Positions 47,188-57,333 are shown, counted from the first letter of the stretch. The stretch is 64,000 bases of DNA from Flavobacterium cauense R2A-7 (GCF_000498475.1 NZ_AVBI01000012.1:372001-436000); one strand, 5' to 3'. Numbers and translations are program-made. The notes: generated by a model not told the origin, from the letters alone.

Positions 47188-50100
47188 ATGAAAAAAGTCG
47201 TTTTAATTATCTGTTTGCTTTTCTCGTTAAATCAATTTGCGCAAAATTTCGATGGAAAATGGGAAAAAGTTGTTGAACTCGAAAAAGAAGGAAAAACAAA
47301 ATCCGCTAACGAAGAGGTTCAGAAAATCTACAGTAAAGCAAAACGAAAAGGTAATGAAGCTGAAATAATAAAAACTTTTTTCTACACTTCTAAATTTATT
47401 CAGGTTTTAGAAGAAGAGGCTCAGACAAAAATCATAACCAATCTGAGAAAAGAAATCAAAGAAACAAGCATTCCTTCACAAGCACTTCTGCACTATATAT
47501 ATGCCAAATGTCTTGAAAGTCATAGAAACAAAAACAGTTTTGAAATCAGTAGGCGTACAGCGATTGACAGCACCTACGATTCCGATTTCAGAACATGGCC
47601 CCTTACCATTTTAGAGACTGAAATAAAAAATGCTTATGAAAAATCAATTGCCAACCAAAAAATATTGGAGCAGACTCCGCTGCTAAACTACGAATTGATT
47701 TTCAGTTTCATAAAATATGAAGACTTTAAAGATGTGTCTTTATACGAATTTCTCACTTTCGAGGCAATCGCTTATTACAAAACGCAAATTAATCATGACC
47801 TCATTAATGCACATGACTATGAAAGCAAAAAAAATATATTTTTCGATACTTCGGCCGATTTTACAACATCGTCATTTGACTTCATAAAAGACCTTAATTT
47901 AAGACGTGTTTTCAATTTACATCAAAAACTTGAAGCAACCTCCAAAAACAAACAGGAACATCAGCTTAACAGGCTGTTATTTTGTAGAAATTCATTATTT
48001 CAGGATAAGGATTACTTTCTAAAAGTATTGTCTGACTTCCAAAACAAGCATTTATACAATGAAGTTCTGCAGAAAGTACTGTATGAGAAAGCAAGAATAT
48101 ACCAAAGTGAAGCTTCCAAGGATAAATTCCCGGATTATAACGTACTCGCTGTTACAACTTACGACAGCATTTTAAATTTAAGTCGATCGGAAATCTATAA
48201 AAAAGCTGCAAATGCCAAAAATAATATCCTTAAAAAAGAAATCAACCTGCAACTGCTAAAAAACAGTTACAACAAGGAAAACACCAGAGCATATATTTCT
48301 TATAAAAATGTTGATAATGTAACCCTGTCGTTTTACAAAATAAAACAACATCTTTTAATTGATGAAGACTACCCCAATCAAAAAAAAGACAGCATCGTCA
48401 ATCTCCTTATAAAAAACCGTTTGCCGGTAAAAAAAGTTACCTATAAGTTAGAAGACAAAAAAAATCATTTCCAATATTCGACGGAAGTGGTTGTGCCACA
48501 GTTGGAAATCGGGCATTACTTGATTTACATGGAAAGTGAACAAAAAAACGACTCCCTAAAAACAAAAGTTTTTGATTATGAAACACTTACTGTAAGCAAT
48601 TTAACATTATTAAGCCACACCAAACAAAATCGTATTTATTTCCAGGCATTGGACAGAAAAACAGGAATTCCCATAGAACATGTAAAAATAGCATTTGATG
48701 ATTATATTTTACACACCGACGAAATGGGGAAAGCGGATGTGAAATTTTCAAAAAAAGACTACTACTTCAGAAATCCGATTACCATCAGCAAAGACAATGA
48801 TTCTTTGTACATTAACAGAGAATACATCGGTCAATTTGCTTATAACAGTGATAATGGTGACAAAAAAATAAGAGATCCGAAAATAGCATTTTATCTTGAC
48901 CGAGCCATTTACAGGCCGGGACAAACGGTATACTATAAAGGAATTGCATTTTGGCAAAAAGACGGCCAAACAGAAGTTGTCCCCAATTTAACCATAAACC
49001 TATTGCTTGAAGACGCCAACAATAGTGAAATCAAAGAAATTGAAGTCAGAACAAACGAATTCGGCTCCTTTTCCGGTGAATTTTTATTACCAAAAACAGG
49101 TCTTACCGGAGAGTACTCAATTACTGCTGAAGAACCAGACGCCCCTGAAAAAGATGTAATCTATGATAAAAAAGAGGAAGAACATCCATTTTGGGACAAT
49201 CAATACGATGACTCGGAAATCAGTTTTAAGGTGGAAGAATACAAACGTCCGAAGTTTGAGATTACCTTCAACCCTATTAAAAAGACCTACACCGTTGACC
49301 AAAACGTTACGGTTAAAGGAAAGGCAAAAGCTTTTGCCGGAAGCCCTGTTTCCGACTCAAAAGTAACATATAAGATTACCCGAAACACTTATTCAAATTA
49401 CAGATATTCATACAACAACGAAGCTGAAATGCTTAAAGAAGGAGAGACAAAAACAGATGCCGAAGGGAATTTCAGTATCGAATTTATTGCCGAACCGAGT
49501 TATGAATCTAACAAAGAATCCTTACCTGTTTTTAATTACAATGTTGATGTATCCATAACGGATATCAATGGTGAAACCCGAAACAATCAAACAGCCGTTA
49601 AAGTGGGCTATCATTCGCTGAGTTTACAGACCAATATTCCATACTTAATTGAAACAGACAAAAAATCAAATTTGGAAATCGGCAGTAAAAATTTAAATCA
49701 CGAATTTGTCCCGGTTAAAGGGCAAATCCAGTTTTACGCCCTTTCTCCAATCAATAATAAATGGAAAAAAAGAACATGGCCAAAACCAGAAATCAAAACG
49801 ATTTCCGACAGTGAATTCGAGCAATTATTTCCACATGAAAAAAACGAAACGGATACTTCTCCAAAAGAGAAACTCCTCTTTACCAAAGCTGTAGATACCG
49901 AAAAAGACAAAAGCATTGCTTTAGACTTCCTCACCTACTGGAAAACGGGCAATTATAAAGTTATTTTTTCGGCGAAAGATTCTCTTGGCAATCCGATACA
50001 GAGCACGGCTTCCTTTAAATTGTTTCAAAAAAGAGATAAAAACAAACAATCAGACGAACTATTTACCGTAAAACAAGTAAACTTGAATCCTAAAAAAGAT

Positions 50101-53100
50101 GGTTTTGTTAAACTGGAAATTACTTCTGCTTCCGCTGATTTATACCTCTCCTCCAATGCTTTTTACAAAGGGATTGAATACCATTCCAGTGAAATTCAAT
50201 TAAAGGACCGCACAGCTTTCCTTCAAATTCCAATAAAAAAAGAATTTAAAAACGGTATAAACCTGCAATTCCAGACCATTTTTGAAAACGTAGCCGAAAA
50301 AAAACAACTAACAATATTTTTTTTAGACGAAAAATCAAAACTCTCATTTGAAACCGAAAGTCTTCGAAATAAAATCGAACCCGGAAGCAACGAAAACTGG
50401 TCTTTCAAAATACACGGAGGTAAGTTAAATGAAGTAGAAGTCTTAGCATCAATGTACGACAGTTCTCTAGACCAGTTCACCAAAAAAAATTGGAAAAATT
50501 TAGACTTCCAAAATGATTATATCAGTCAGGGAAATTTTAAAACACCACTTGGTTTCGGAATGATTTACAACACTTTGAGATTCCCTAACGCCTATTATTA
50601 TCGCGAAATTGAAGAAAACGAAACCAATCTTATTTGGTTTGGTTTTAACTTTTCAAATGCTAACGATTATTATTCGAAAAGGCAATATGAAAAACTAATG
50701 CAAACCGGCAAAGTTAAAGTTCCTGCTAACTCAAAATCAATTTCAGGAATCGTAACGGAAGGTGGCCTGCCGCTACCTGGTGTAGCAGTTGTTGTGAAAG
50801 GAACAATGAGAGGAACCCAAACCGACATTGATGGTTTCTATTCTATTAACGCGATACAAGGAGAAGAACTTGTGTTTTCCTTTATCGGGATGAAGGAGGT
50901 TCATTTAAAAATTAATTCAAAAGTTCATAATGTAGCAATGTCCGCCGAAAGCATGACGCTTGAAAATGTTGTTGTGACTGCTGTCGGTATTAAAAAACGA
51001 CAGGATGAAGTAACTGCTTCAAATACTGTTTATGCATCAAAAGAACTTACACAGGCAGGAAATACTAATATTATACAATCGTTGGCAGGCAAAGTAGAAG
51101 GTTTACAGATAACCCCTGCTAACGGTGTAAATGGAAATACCAGAATAGTCCTCAGAGGCAATAGATCCATAACCGGAAACAATCAGGCATTAGTGGTCAT
51201 TGATGGCGTGATAAGCGATGCGGAAGCTTTAACCAAAATCGGTGCATCCGAGTTACTTTCAACAACGGTTCTAAAAGGAGCACAAGGAGCTGCCCTTTAT
51301 GGTGAACAAGGTGCGAATGGCGTACTGATTATTACCACCAAAAAATCCCTTCAGGAAGTAACACACGTTCAAGCAAGAAAAAACCTAAACGAAACCGCTT
51401 TCTTCTTCCCGCACCTAAAAACGGATAAAGACGGAAAGGTCAAGTTTTCATTTACGTCTCCCGAAGCGCTTACACAATGGAAAGTAAGACTTTTGGCGCA
51501 TGATAAAAGAGCCGCTTCCGGATATTTTGAAAACACGGTGGTTACTCAAAAAGATTTGATGGTTACTCCAAACTTTCCTCGTTTTTTTCGTGAAAAAGAT
51601 ACCGTTTTCGTTTCGGCAAAAATAGCTAATATGACTTATGAAGCAAAACCCGGAATTACTGTCTTACAACTTTTTGATGCAGCCTCAATGGAAACGATTG
51701 ATGCGAAAGTCCTGAATACTGACAACATTAAAAACTTCACTATTCCGGCCAGAGGAAATACCGTTGTAACCTGGAGAATTGTCATTCCAGAAGGCTTACA
51801 GGGCATTCAATATAAAGTTTTGGCAAAATCCGGTGCTTTTAGCGATGGTGAAGAAAACATCTTACCGGTATTAACTAATAACATGCTGGTTACGGAAAGT
51901 ATACCGCTATGGGTTCGCGGAGGCACTAAAAAAGAATATGTATTGGAGAATCTGAAAAACAACGCCTCAACCACTCTTCGAAATCATCTTATTACTCTGG
52001 AATACACTTCCAATCCGACATGGCTGGCCTTACAGTCATTACCGTATCTTATGGAATATGAACACGAGTGCAGCGAACAAACTTTTGCCCGGTACTATGC
52101 CAATGTACTTGCCTCAGAAATCATCAACAGCAACCCGAAAATAGCCGCTGTTTTCAATACTTGGAGCAAAGATGGAAAATCCATTTCCAAACTGGAACAA
52201 AATGACGAATTAAAATCGACCATTCTAGCGGAAACCCCTTGGATTCGCGATGCACAATCGGAAGAAGAAAGAAAGAAGAACTGGGCTTTGCTATTTGATA
52301 TGAACAAAATGAAACAGTCATTGGAAAATACCTTAACCAAATTAAAGCAAAAACAAAAGAGCTCCGGAGGTTTTGCCTGGTTTGACGGTTCCGATGAAAG
52401 TGAATATATTACCCGACATATTTTGGCTGGTTTTGGTCATTTGTCTAAGATGAAAATCAATACCGAACACAAGGATAATTTCAAAGGAATAACAGAAAAA
52501 GGCGTTGCTTTTATGGACAAAAAATTCATAGAAGCACACAAACGCAGAACAGCCGTTTTGAAAGAAAAAGAAAAACTACATTTGGCCAATCCGTATTCTG
52601 ATTTACATTATTTGTATACACGAAGTTTTTATCTGGACAGCAATCCGCTTACTGATGAACTCAAGAAAACAACAAAAGCATACCTTGACAATATAACCGA
52701 AAACTGGCTAAATTACTCTTTATACGAAAAAGGCATGGCAGCTTTGACTTTAGACCGATTTGGCGAAAACGCTACCGCAAAAAAAATCATAGAAAGCCTT
52801 AAAGAAACCGCTTCCAACAATGACGATTGGGGTATGTATTGGATTGAAAACAAATCCGGCTGGTATTGGTACCAGGCACCGATTGAAACCCAAGCGTTGC
52901 TGATTGAAGCTTTCGCTGAAATTAACAATGACACTCAATCGGTAGATGCTATGAAAGTCTGGTTATTAAAAAACAAACAAAATAAAAACTGGCCAACCAC
53001 AAAAGCTACAACCGAAGCCATTTACGCTTTATTAATGCAAGGCAATGATTGGCTCTCCATAAAGGACAACACCGTCATAAAAATAGGCGATGAAAAAATT

Positions 53101-53715
53101 ATCACCAAAAAATTGTCGGAAACCGAAAAAGAAGCTGAAACCGGATACTTCAAAATGAACTGGAAAGCAGATGAAATCAAAAAAGAAATGGCAGAACTTT
53201 CAATCCAAAACAAATCGGGCGTTCCGGGATATGGCGGACTGTATTGGCAATATTTTGAAGATTTGGATAAAATTAAAGCCAATTCGGAAACTACTTTATC
53301 GACGTCGAAAGAATTATACCTAAAGAAAAACAGGGCCAATGGGGAGCAATTACAACGAATTACCAATAAAAAACCGCTTAAAATAGGTGATTTGGTCACA
53401 GTTCGCCTTATCATAACGGCAAAAGAATCGATGGAATTTGTTCATTTGAAAGACATGCGGGCAGCAGCTTTTGAACCGGTAAATGTCCTTTCTGAATACC
53501 AATGGAAAAGCGGTTTAGGCTATTATATGAGTACCAAAGACATGGCTACGCATTTCTTCTTCGACAGCATTAACAAAGGATCCTATGTTTTAGAATACGA
53601 TGTACGTGTAAACAACAAAGGCGATTTTTCCAATGGAATTACAACGATACAGAGTATGTATGCACCGGAATTCACAAGTCACAGTAAAGGAATAAGAGTT
53701 TCTGTAAAAGAATAG
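47188..53715 (+). CDS. giant alpha-2-macroglobulin-family protein with CarboxypepD_reg and SusC-like plug insertion
   Basis: A 2175-residue secreted protein. The signal peptide MKKVVLIICLLFSLNQFAQ starts at 47188; a TTG 10 codons upstream is less likely. Residues to about 1180 are macroglobulin (MG-type) beta domains, including an MG2 core (YRPGQTVYYKGIAFWQ). At about 1184-1270 a CarboxypepD_reg domain (ISGIVTEGGLPLPGVAV, DIDGFYSI) is inserted, followed to about 1390 by a SusC-type TonB plug (SLAGKVEGLQI, RIVLRGNRSI, VVIDGV, ALYGEQGANGVLIITTKK). The A2M domain then resumes (FFFPHLKTDKDGKVKFSF). The thioester motif Cys1628-Ser-Glu-Gln1631 is intact, with an alpha-helical thioester domain behind it. 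No beta-barrel is present. The next gene is 3 bp away. Confidence 0.9.
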   Translation: MKKVVLIICLLFSLNQFAQNFDGKWEKVVELEKEGKTKSANEEVQKIYSKAKRKGNEAEIIKTFFYTSKFIQVLEEEAQTKIITNLRKEIKETSIPSQALLHYIYAKCLESHRNKNSFEISRRTAIDSTYDSDFRTWPLTILETEIKNAYEKSIANQKILEQTPLLNYELIFSFIKYEDFKDVSLYEFLTFEAIAYYKTQINHDLINAHDYESKKNIFFDTSADFTTSSFDFIKDLNLRRVFNLHQKLEATSKNKQEHQLNRLLFCRNSLFQDKDYFLKVLSDFQNKHLYNEVLQKVLYEKARIYQSEASKDKFPDYNVLAVTTYDSILNLSRSEIYKKAANAKNNILKKEINLQLLKNSYNKENTRAYISYKNVDNVTLSFYKIKQHLLIDEDYPNQKKDSIVNLLIKNRLPVKKVTYKLEDKKNHFQYSTEVVVPQLEIGHYLIYMESEQKNDSLKTKVFDYETLTVSNLTLLSHTKQNRIYFQALDRKTGIPIEHVKIAFDDYILHTDEMGKADVKFSKKDYYFRNPITISKDNDSLYINREYIGQFAYNSDNGDKKIRDPKIAFYLDRAIYRPGQTVYYKGIAFWQKDGQTEVVPNLTINLLLEDANNSEIKEIEVRTNEFGSFSGEFLLPKTGLTGEYSITAEEPDAPEKDVIYDKKEEEHPFWDNQYDDSEISFKVEEYKRPKFEITFNPIKKTYTVDQNVTVKGKAKAFAGSPVSDSKVTYKITRNTYSNYRYSYNNEAEMLKEGETKTDAEGNFSIEFIAEPSYESNKESLPVFNYNVDVSITDINGETRNNQTAVKVGYHSLSLQTNIPYLIETDKKSNLEIGSKNLNHEFVPVKGQIQFYALSPINNKWKKRTWPKPEIKTISDSEFEQLFPHEKNETDTSPKEKLLFTKAVDTEKDKSIALDFLTYWKTGNYKVIFSAKDSLGNPIQSTASFKLFQKRDKNKQSDELFTVKQVNLNPKKDGFVKLEITSASADLYLSSNAFYKGIEYHSSEIQLKDRTAFLQIPIKKEFKNGINLQFQTIFENVAEKKQLTIFFLDEKSKLSFETESLRNKIEPGSNENWSFKIHGGKLNEVEVLASMYDSSLDQFTKKNWKNLDFQNDYISQGNFKTPLGFGMIYNTLRFPNAYYYREIEENETNLIWFGFNFSNANDYYSKRQYEKLMQTGKVKVPANSKSISGIVTEGGLPLPGVAVVVKGTMRGTQTDIDGFYSINAIQGEELVFSFIGMKEVHLKINSKVHNVAMSAESMTLENVVVTAVGIKKRQDEVTASNTVYASKELTQAGNTNIIQSLAGKVEGLQITPANGVNGNTRIVLRGNRSITGNNQALVVIDGVISDAEALTKIGASELLSTTVLKGAQGAALYGEQGANGVLIITTKKSLQEVTHVQARKNLNETAFFFPHLKTDKDGKVKFSFTSPEALTQWKVRLLAHDKRAASGYFENTVVTQKDLMVTPNFPRFFREKDTVFVSAKIANMTYEAKPGITVLQLFDAASMETIDAKVLNTDNIKNFTIPARGNTVVTWRIVIPEGLQGIQYKVLAKSGAFSDGEENILPVLTNNMLVTESIPLWVRGGTKKEYVLENLKNNASTTLRNHLITLEYTSNPTWLALQSLPYLMEYEHECSEQTFARYYANVLASEIINSNPKIAAVFNTWSKDGKSISKLEQNDELKSTILAETPWIRDAQSEEERKKNWALLFDMNKMKQSLENTLTKLKQKQKSSGGFAWFDGSDESEYITRHILAGFGHLSKMKINTEHKDNFKGITEKGVAFMDKKFIEAHKRRTAVLKEKEKLHLANPYSDLHYLYTRSFYLDSNPLTDELKKTTKAYLDNITENWLNYSLYEKGMAALTLDRFGENATAKKIIESLKETASNNDDWGMYWIENKSGWYWYQAPIETQALLIEAFAEINNDTQSVDAMKVWLLKNKQNKNWPTTKATTEAIYALLMQGNDWLSIKDNTVIKIGDEKIITKKLSETEKEAETGYFKMNWKADEIKKEMAELSIQNKSGVPGYGGLYWQYFEDLDKIKANSETTLSTSKELYLKKNRANGEQLQRITNKKPLKIGDLVTVRLIITAKESMEFVHLKDMRAAAFEPVNVLSEYQWKSGLGYYMSTKDMATHFFFDSINKGSYVLEYDVRVNNKGDFSNGITTIQSMYAPEFTSHSKGIRVSVKE

Positions 53716-53718
53716 CGA

Positions 53719-54801
53719 ATGAAAAAAACGATTCTGATTACTGCTTTGCTTTTTGCAACTTTAGCCTTTTCTCAAATCAAGATTTCCGGAATTGTAAGAG
53801 ACAAAGAAACGAAAGAACCACTTCAGGGCGCTTCCATTTTTGCGCCTAATACCACGAACGGCGGTTCCACGGACGATAAAGGCTCTTTTTCTTTTACGCT
53901 GTCTGAAAACCAAAATGAGGTTATCATCAGTTATGTAGGTTATGAAACCGTACTCGTTCCGGCCGCTTCCCTTTCCGACGCTACCAAATCCAATATTATC
54001 TTACTTACTCCGATAATCAATACTCTAAAAGAGGTGGTTATCCGGAAAATCTCTGCAAAAGATCGCGCCAAATACATGGCAATTTTCAATCGGGGGTTCA
54101 TCGGTTTTGGAACAATTGCCGAAAACACAAAAATCCTGAATCCGGAAGTGCTTCAGTTTGATATGAATTCTGACAATACCTTACTTATCGTTTCGGCTGA
54201 TGAACCCATTCAAATGATTAACAAAAAAACCGGTTATCAGATTTCCTATGAATTGGTCTACTTTGAAAACAAAGTCACTTCGCAAGAGAAAAATGAACAG
54301 CTCACAACGTACTTCGGATATCCCTTCTTTAAAGATATTGTCGCAGAAAAAAAACTTGACCCCAAAAAAACAGCTCAAACGCGATTAAAATGCTACAAGG
54401 GTTCTACCATGCATTTCATACGTAGTCTATACGACGGTACAATGGAAAAAGAAGGGTTTACTGTGCGAAAATTTAAAAGGGAAAAAACTCCTCATATACC
54501 GGTGGAATACAAGGATATTTATGAGACGAACGACTGTATGGTGCATCAATTGGTTTTTGAAAGAGACAATAAAAAATATTTGTATTTCACTGATTTTCTT
54601 TCAGTGCACCATCCTTCGGAAGAGCATAAAAAGCTACAATGCTCACAATTGAAATTACTGGTTGACAAACCAATCGAAATCTACACTAACGGTAATTATG
54701 CGGATCCAGATACATTAGCAAATTATGGCTATATGGGTTGGCAGAAAATGGGAGAAATGCTACCGTTTGATTATCAACCAGATCCGATTATTACTGAATA
54801 A
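53719..54801 (+). CDS. CarboxypepD_reg-domain secreted protein
   Basis: A 360-residue protein with signal peptide (MKKTILITALLFATLAFSQ) and a CarboxypepD_reg beta-sandwich at about 20-98 (ISGIVRDKETKEPLQGASI, GGSTDDKGSFSFTL, EVIISYVGYET). The rest (about 100-360) is an uncharacterised Flavobacteria-type region beginning EVVIRKISAKDRAKYMAIFNRGFIG, with Cys residues at RLKCYKG, NDCMVHQ and LQCSQ. It starts 3 bp after the macroglobulin gene, so the two are co-transcribed and probably work together at the outer membrane. Confidence 0.85.
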   Translation: MKKTILITALLFATLAFSQIKISGIVRDKETKEPLQGASIFAPNTTNGGSTDDKGSFSFTLSENQNEVIISYVGYETVLVPAASLSDATKSNIILLTPIINTLKEVVIRKISAKDRAKYMAIFNRGFIGFGTIAENTKILNPEVLQFDMNSDNTLLIVSADEPIQMINKKTGYQISYELVYFENKVTSQEKNEQLTTYFGYPFFKDIVAEKKLDPKKTAQTRLKCYKGSTMHFIRSLYDGTMEKEGFTVRKFKREKTPHIPVEYKDIYETNDCMVHQLVFERDNKKYLYFTDFLSVHHPSEEHKKLQCSQLKLLVDKPIEIYTNGNYADPDTLANYGYMGWQKMGEMLPFDYQPDPIITE

Positions 54802-54843
54802 CCTTTCCGAAAAACACCCAAATACAAAAAACATTTCTTCACT

Positions 54844-54929
54844 AGCCCTGATTGCAGTGTAAATCCTGTTGTTGTGAGATTGCCTCGCAAGCTCGCAATG
54901 ACAGATTGCAATGGAAAGCAGGAACAGGG
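54844..54929 (+). ncRNA. structured intergenic element, copy 4, with nested REP-like palindrome
   Basis: AGCCCTGATTGCAGTG at the left and AAGCAGGAACAGG at the right; outer stem CCTG (54847-54850) with CAGG (54919-54922). Between its arms lies GTTGTGAGATTGCCTCGCAAGCTCGCAATGACA (54870-54902), a GTCATTGCGAG-type REP palindrome, in the place occupied by the terminal hairpin in copy 3. Confidence 0.65.
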
Positions 54930-54980
54930 AAATCAAAAAATGCCCGAGCCATTCCGCTCCTAAACTAAAATAAAACCATA

Positions 54981-55013
54981 AAAAAAATCCGGACACATTG
55001 CTGCATCCGGATT
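54981..55013 (-). terminator. terminator of the S46 peptidase gene
   Basis: Stem AATCCGGA / TCCGGATT (54986-54993 and 55006-55013), extended by four wobble-containing pairs to a GCAA tetraloop on the minus strand, then a seven-base T run. A second small hairpin TTCAGG-AAAA-CCTGAA abuts the stop codon (55020-55035). Confidence 0.88.
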
Positions 55014-55035
55014 ATAATTTTCAGGAAAACCTGAA

Positions 55036-57186
55036 TTATTTCACAATAGTCATTTCGTCTACAATGTGTTTCGCATTTGAGAAGTTCTCAATTACCCACA
55101 ATACGTAACGAATATCACAGTTGATAGTTCTTTGTAATTTGTTGTCGAAGATTACGTCACCAGCCATCGCTTCGATGTTTCCGTCGAAAGCCAAACCGAT
55201 TAACTCCCCTTTTCCGTTTAATACCGGAGAACCTGAGTTACCTCCTGTAATATCGTTATCCGTTAAGAAATTCACGTGTAATGAACCGTCTTTGTCGGCA
55301 TAACGACCGAAATCTTTGTTTTTGTTCATTTCTAAAACACGTGCCGGTAAATCAAATTCCTGATCGCCTTTTTTGTATTTTTTCACCTGACCTGCTAAAG
55401 TAGTATAGTTGTTAACTACAGCATCATTACGCTTGTCGGCAGGCAATGAACGTACTTTTCCGTAAGTCAAACGCAAGGTTGAGTTCGCATCCGGATATTT
55501 GATAGTTCCGATTTTAGACTCACGTAAACCTTCTACCAATTTGCGGTAAGCAGCTCCGAAGTCGTTTTGTGCTTTTGCGATTTCATCTGATTTTGAACCG
55601 AAATGTGCTACCAAATCAGCAGACAATTTCACCAATGGATCGTTTGCGATTAACGCTTCGTTTGGCACTTCCAAGAACGCTTTGATTCTTTCTTTTGACG
55701 ATAAGATACTCAAATCGAAAGCCGCATTTACATATTTGGAGAAATCGTTGTTGTTTGCTTTTGCCAATTCAGCCACCGCTGGTGCAATTGCGTATCCTGT
55801 AGATTTAGTAGCGTATAATTTCAATTCAGCCGCTAAGATGTCTTTTTCAGCAGGAATGTGTACTTCTTTGAAGAATTCTTCTGTCATTTCAAGAATTGCA
55901 GGAGCCATTTGCGTGCGTTTTGCAGCATCCGACTTAGCATAAGTTTCCAATTGTTTTCCTAAACTTCTTGAAATGGTTCCGTAAGCACTGGTTCTGAATA
56001 ATGTTGTCAGGTAGTTATCGTGACGTGATTTTTCATTCGTTAACTTGTAGTAGTTATTGATGGTAGCCACTACGTTTCCGTATTTTGCTTTGTTTTCAGC
56101 TTTGTTAGCCCATTTGTTAAATTTAGCTTCCTGAGCCGCTTTTGTTTTAGCAGTACCAAATTTGGTTAATGCGTCAATCATTCCCTGACGGTTTTTCCAG
56201 TAATTAGCTACTCCTGCATATTTAGAAGCGTATACTAAATTTAAAGCTTCGCTTTGGTCCATGTATTTTTTCATGGCATCCATTCCGGTTTTAGAACCTT
56301 CAACCCAAGCAGGGTAAGCAAATTTGACGTTCTGATCGATTCCTGAAGCCGGCATCCAACGGTTTGTTCTACCCGGATATCCTAAAATCATAGCGAAATC
56401 GTTTTCTTTAACACCACCGATGTTTACCGGTAAGTAGTGTTTTGGTTGTAAGGGAACGTTGTTTGGCGAATAGTCTGCAGGATTTCCGTTCGCATCAGCG
56501 TACACACGGAACATTGAGAAATCTGCGGTATGACGTGGCCATTCCCAGTTATCAGTGTCACCACCAAATTTTCCTAAACTTTCAGGAGGTGTTCCTACTA
56601 AACGTACATCTTTATAATCCTGGTAAACGAAATAGTAGTATTCGTTTCCTTGGAAGAACGAACGAACAGAAACGGTATATTTTCCGCCTTCGTTGTTTTC
56701 TTTTTCGATTTTTGCGATTTCAGCATTGATCGCTTTTTCACGCTCAGCCTCAGTCATTTTATCGTTTACTACCGCTAAAATACGTTTTGAAACATCATCC
56801 ATACGTACGAAGAAACGAACATACAAACTTGAAGGTTTCATTTCGTCTTTTTTAGAAGCCGCCCAATAACCGTCTTTTAAGTAGTTTTTCTCTGCTGATG
56901 ACAATTCAGCGATGGCATCGTATCCACAGTGGTGGTTTGTTAATACCAATCCGTCTTTTGAAATCATCTCAGCAGTACACCCTCCGTTAAACTGAACGAT
57001 AGCGTCTTTTAAACTGTGATGGTTGATGCTGTAAATTTCTTCAGCTGTAAGCTGCAATCCCATTTTCTGCATATCTCTGTGGTTCAAACGCTCGATGAAC
57101 ATTAAAAACCACATTCCTTCATCGGCTTTCACACTTGCAGGTACAAGCGTAATCAGAGCGATTAAGGATAAAAGTAATTTTTTCAT
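55036..57186 (-). CDS. S46-family dipeptidyl-peptidase (DPP7/DPP11 type)
   Basis: A 716-residue secreted serine exopeptidase that removes dipeptides from extracellular oligopeptides in the periplasm. After the signal peptide (cleavage near residue 21) the chymotrypsin-like fold shows catalytic His near residue 86 in LTNHHCGYDAI and Ser near 650 in GGNSGSPVLNGKGE. The following stretch reads LAFDGNIEAM; Gly at this FDxN site is what I would expect for DPP7-like (hydrophobic P1) rather than DPP11-like (acidic P1) enzymes. That inference depends on my alignment of the motif. It ends in a strong terminator. Confidence 0.93.
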   Translation of the reverse strand: MKKLLLSLIALITLVPASVKADEGMWFLMFIERLNHRDMQKMGLQLTAEEIYSINHHSLKDAIVQFNGGCTAEMISKDGLVLTNHHCGYDAIAELSSAEKNYLKDGYWAASKKDEMKPSSLYVRFFVRMDDVSKRILAVVNDKMTEAEREKAINAEIAKIEKENNEGGKYTVSVRSFFQGNEYYYFVYQDYKDVRLVGTPPESLGKFGGDTDNWEWPRHTADFSMFRVYADANGNPADYSPNNVPLQPKHYLPVNIGGVKENDFAMILGYPGRTNRWMPASGIDQNVKFAYPAWVEGSKTGMDAMKKYMDQSEALNLVYASKYAGVANYWKNRQGMIDALTKFGTAKTKAAQEAKFNKWANKAENKAKYGNVVATINNYYKLTNEKSRHDNYLTTLFRTSAYGTISRSLGKQLETYAKSDAAKRTQMAPAILEMTEEFFKEVHIPAEKDILAAELKLYATKSTGYAIAPAVAELAKANNNDFSKYVNAAFDLSILSSKERIKAFLEVPNEALIANDPLVKLSADLVAHFGSKSDEIAKAQNDFGAAYRKLVEGLRESKIGTIKYPDANSTLRLTYGKVRSLPADKRNDAVVNNYTTLAGQVKKYKKGDQEFDLPARVLEMNKNKDFGRYADKDGSLHVNFLTDNDITGGNSGSPVLNGKGELIGLAFDGNIEAMAGDVIFDNKLQRTINCDIRYVLWVIENFSNAKHIVDEMTIVK

Positions 57187-57302
57187 AATAGTTAATATTT
57201 TTAGTGATGCGAAGATACTTTTTTTTGGTAATTGGCTGAAAATAATGGTTTATAAATATTTATTGTTAAGAAAATTTTAACAATTGATTCTTTCCTAGAA
57301 AT

Positions 57303-57332
57303 AAAAAAGGTGCTCATTCGAACACCTTTAGT
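57303..57332 (-). terminator. rho-independent terminator of obgE
   Basis: AAAGGTG (57306-57312) pairs with CACCTTT (57323-57329), with an inner TC/GA pair; an A-run on the plus strand gives a T-run after the hairpin on the minus strand. It sits 3 bases from the obgE stop. Confidence 0.8.
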
Positions 57333-57333
57333 T

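Noticed and set aside
50740..51350. Separate TonB-dependent receptor gene, or a frameshifted SusC pseudogene
   Set aside because: The plug sequence is in the same uninterrupted frame as the macroglobulin domains on both sides, without internal stop or barrel.
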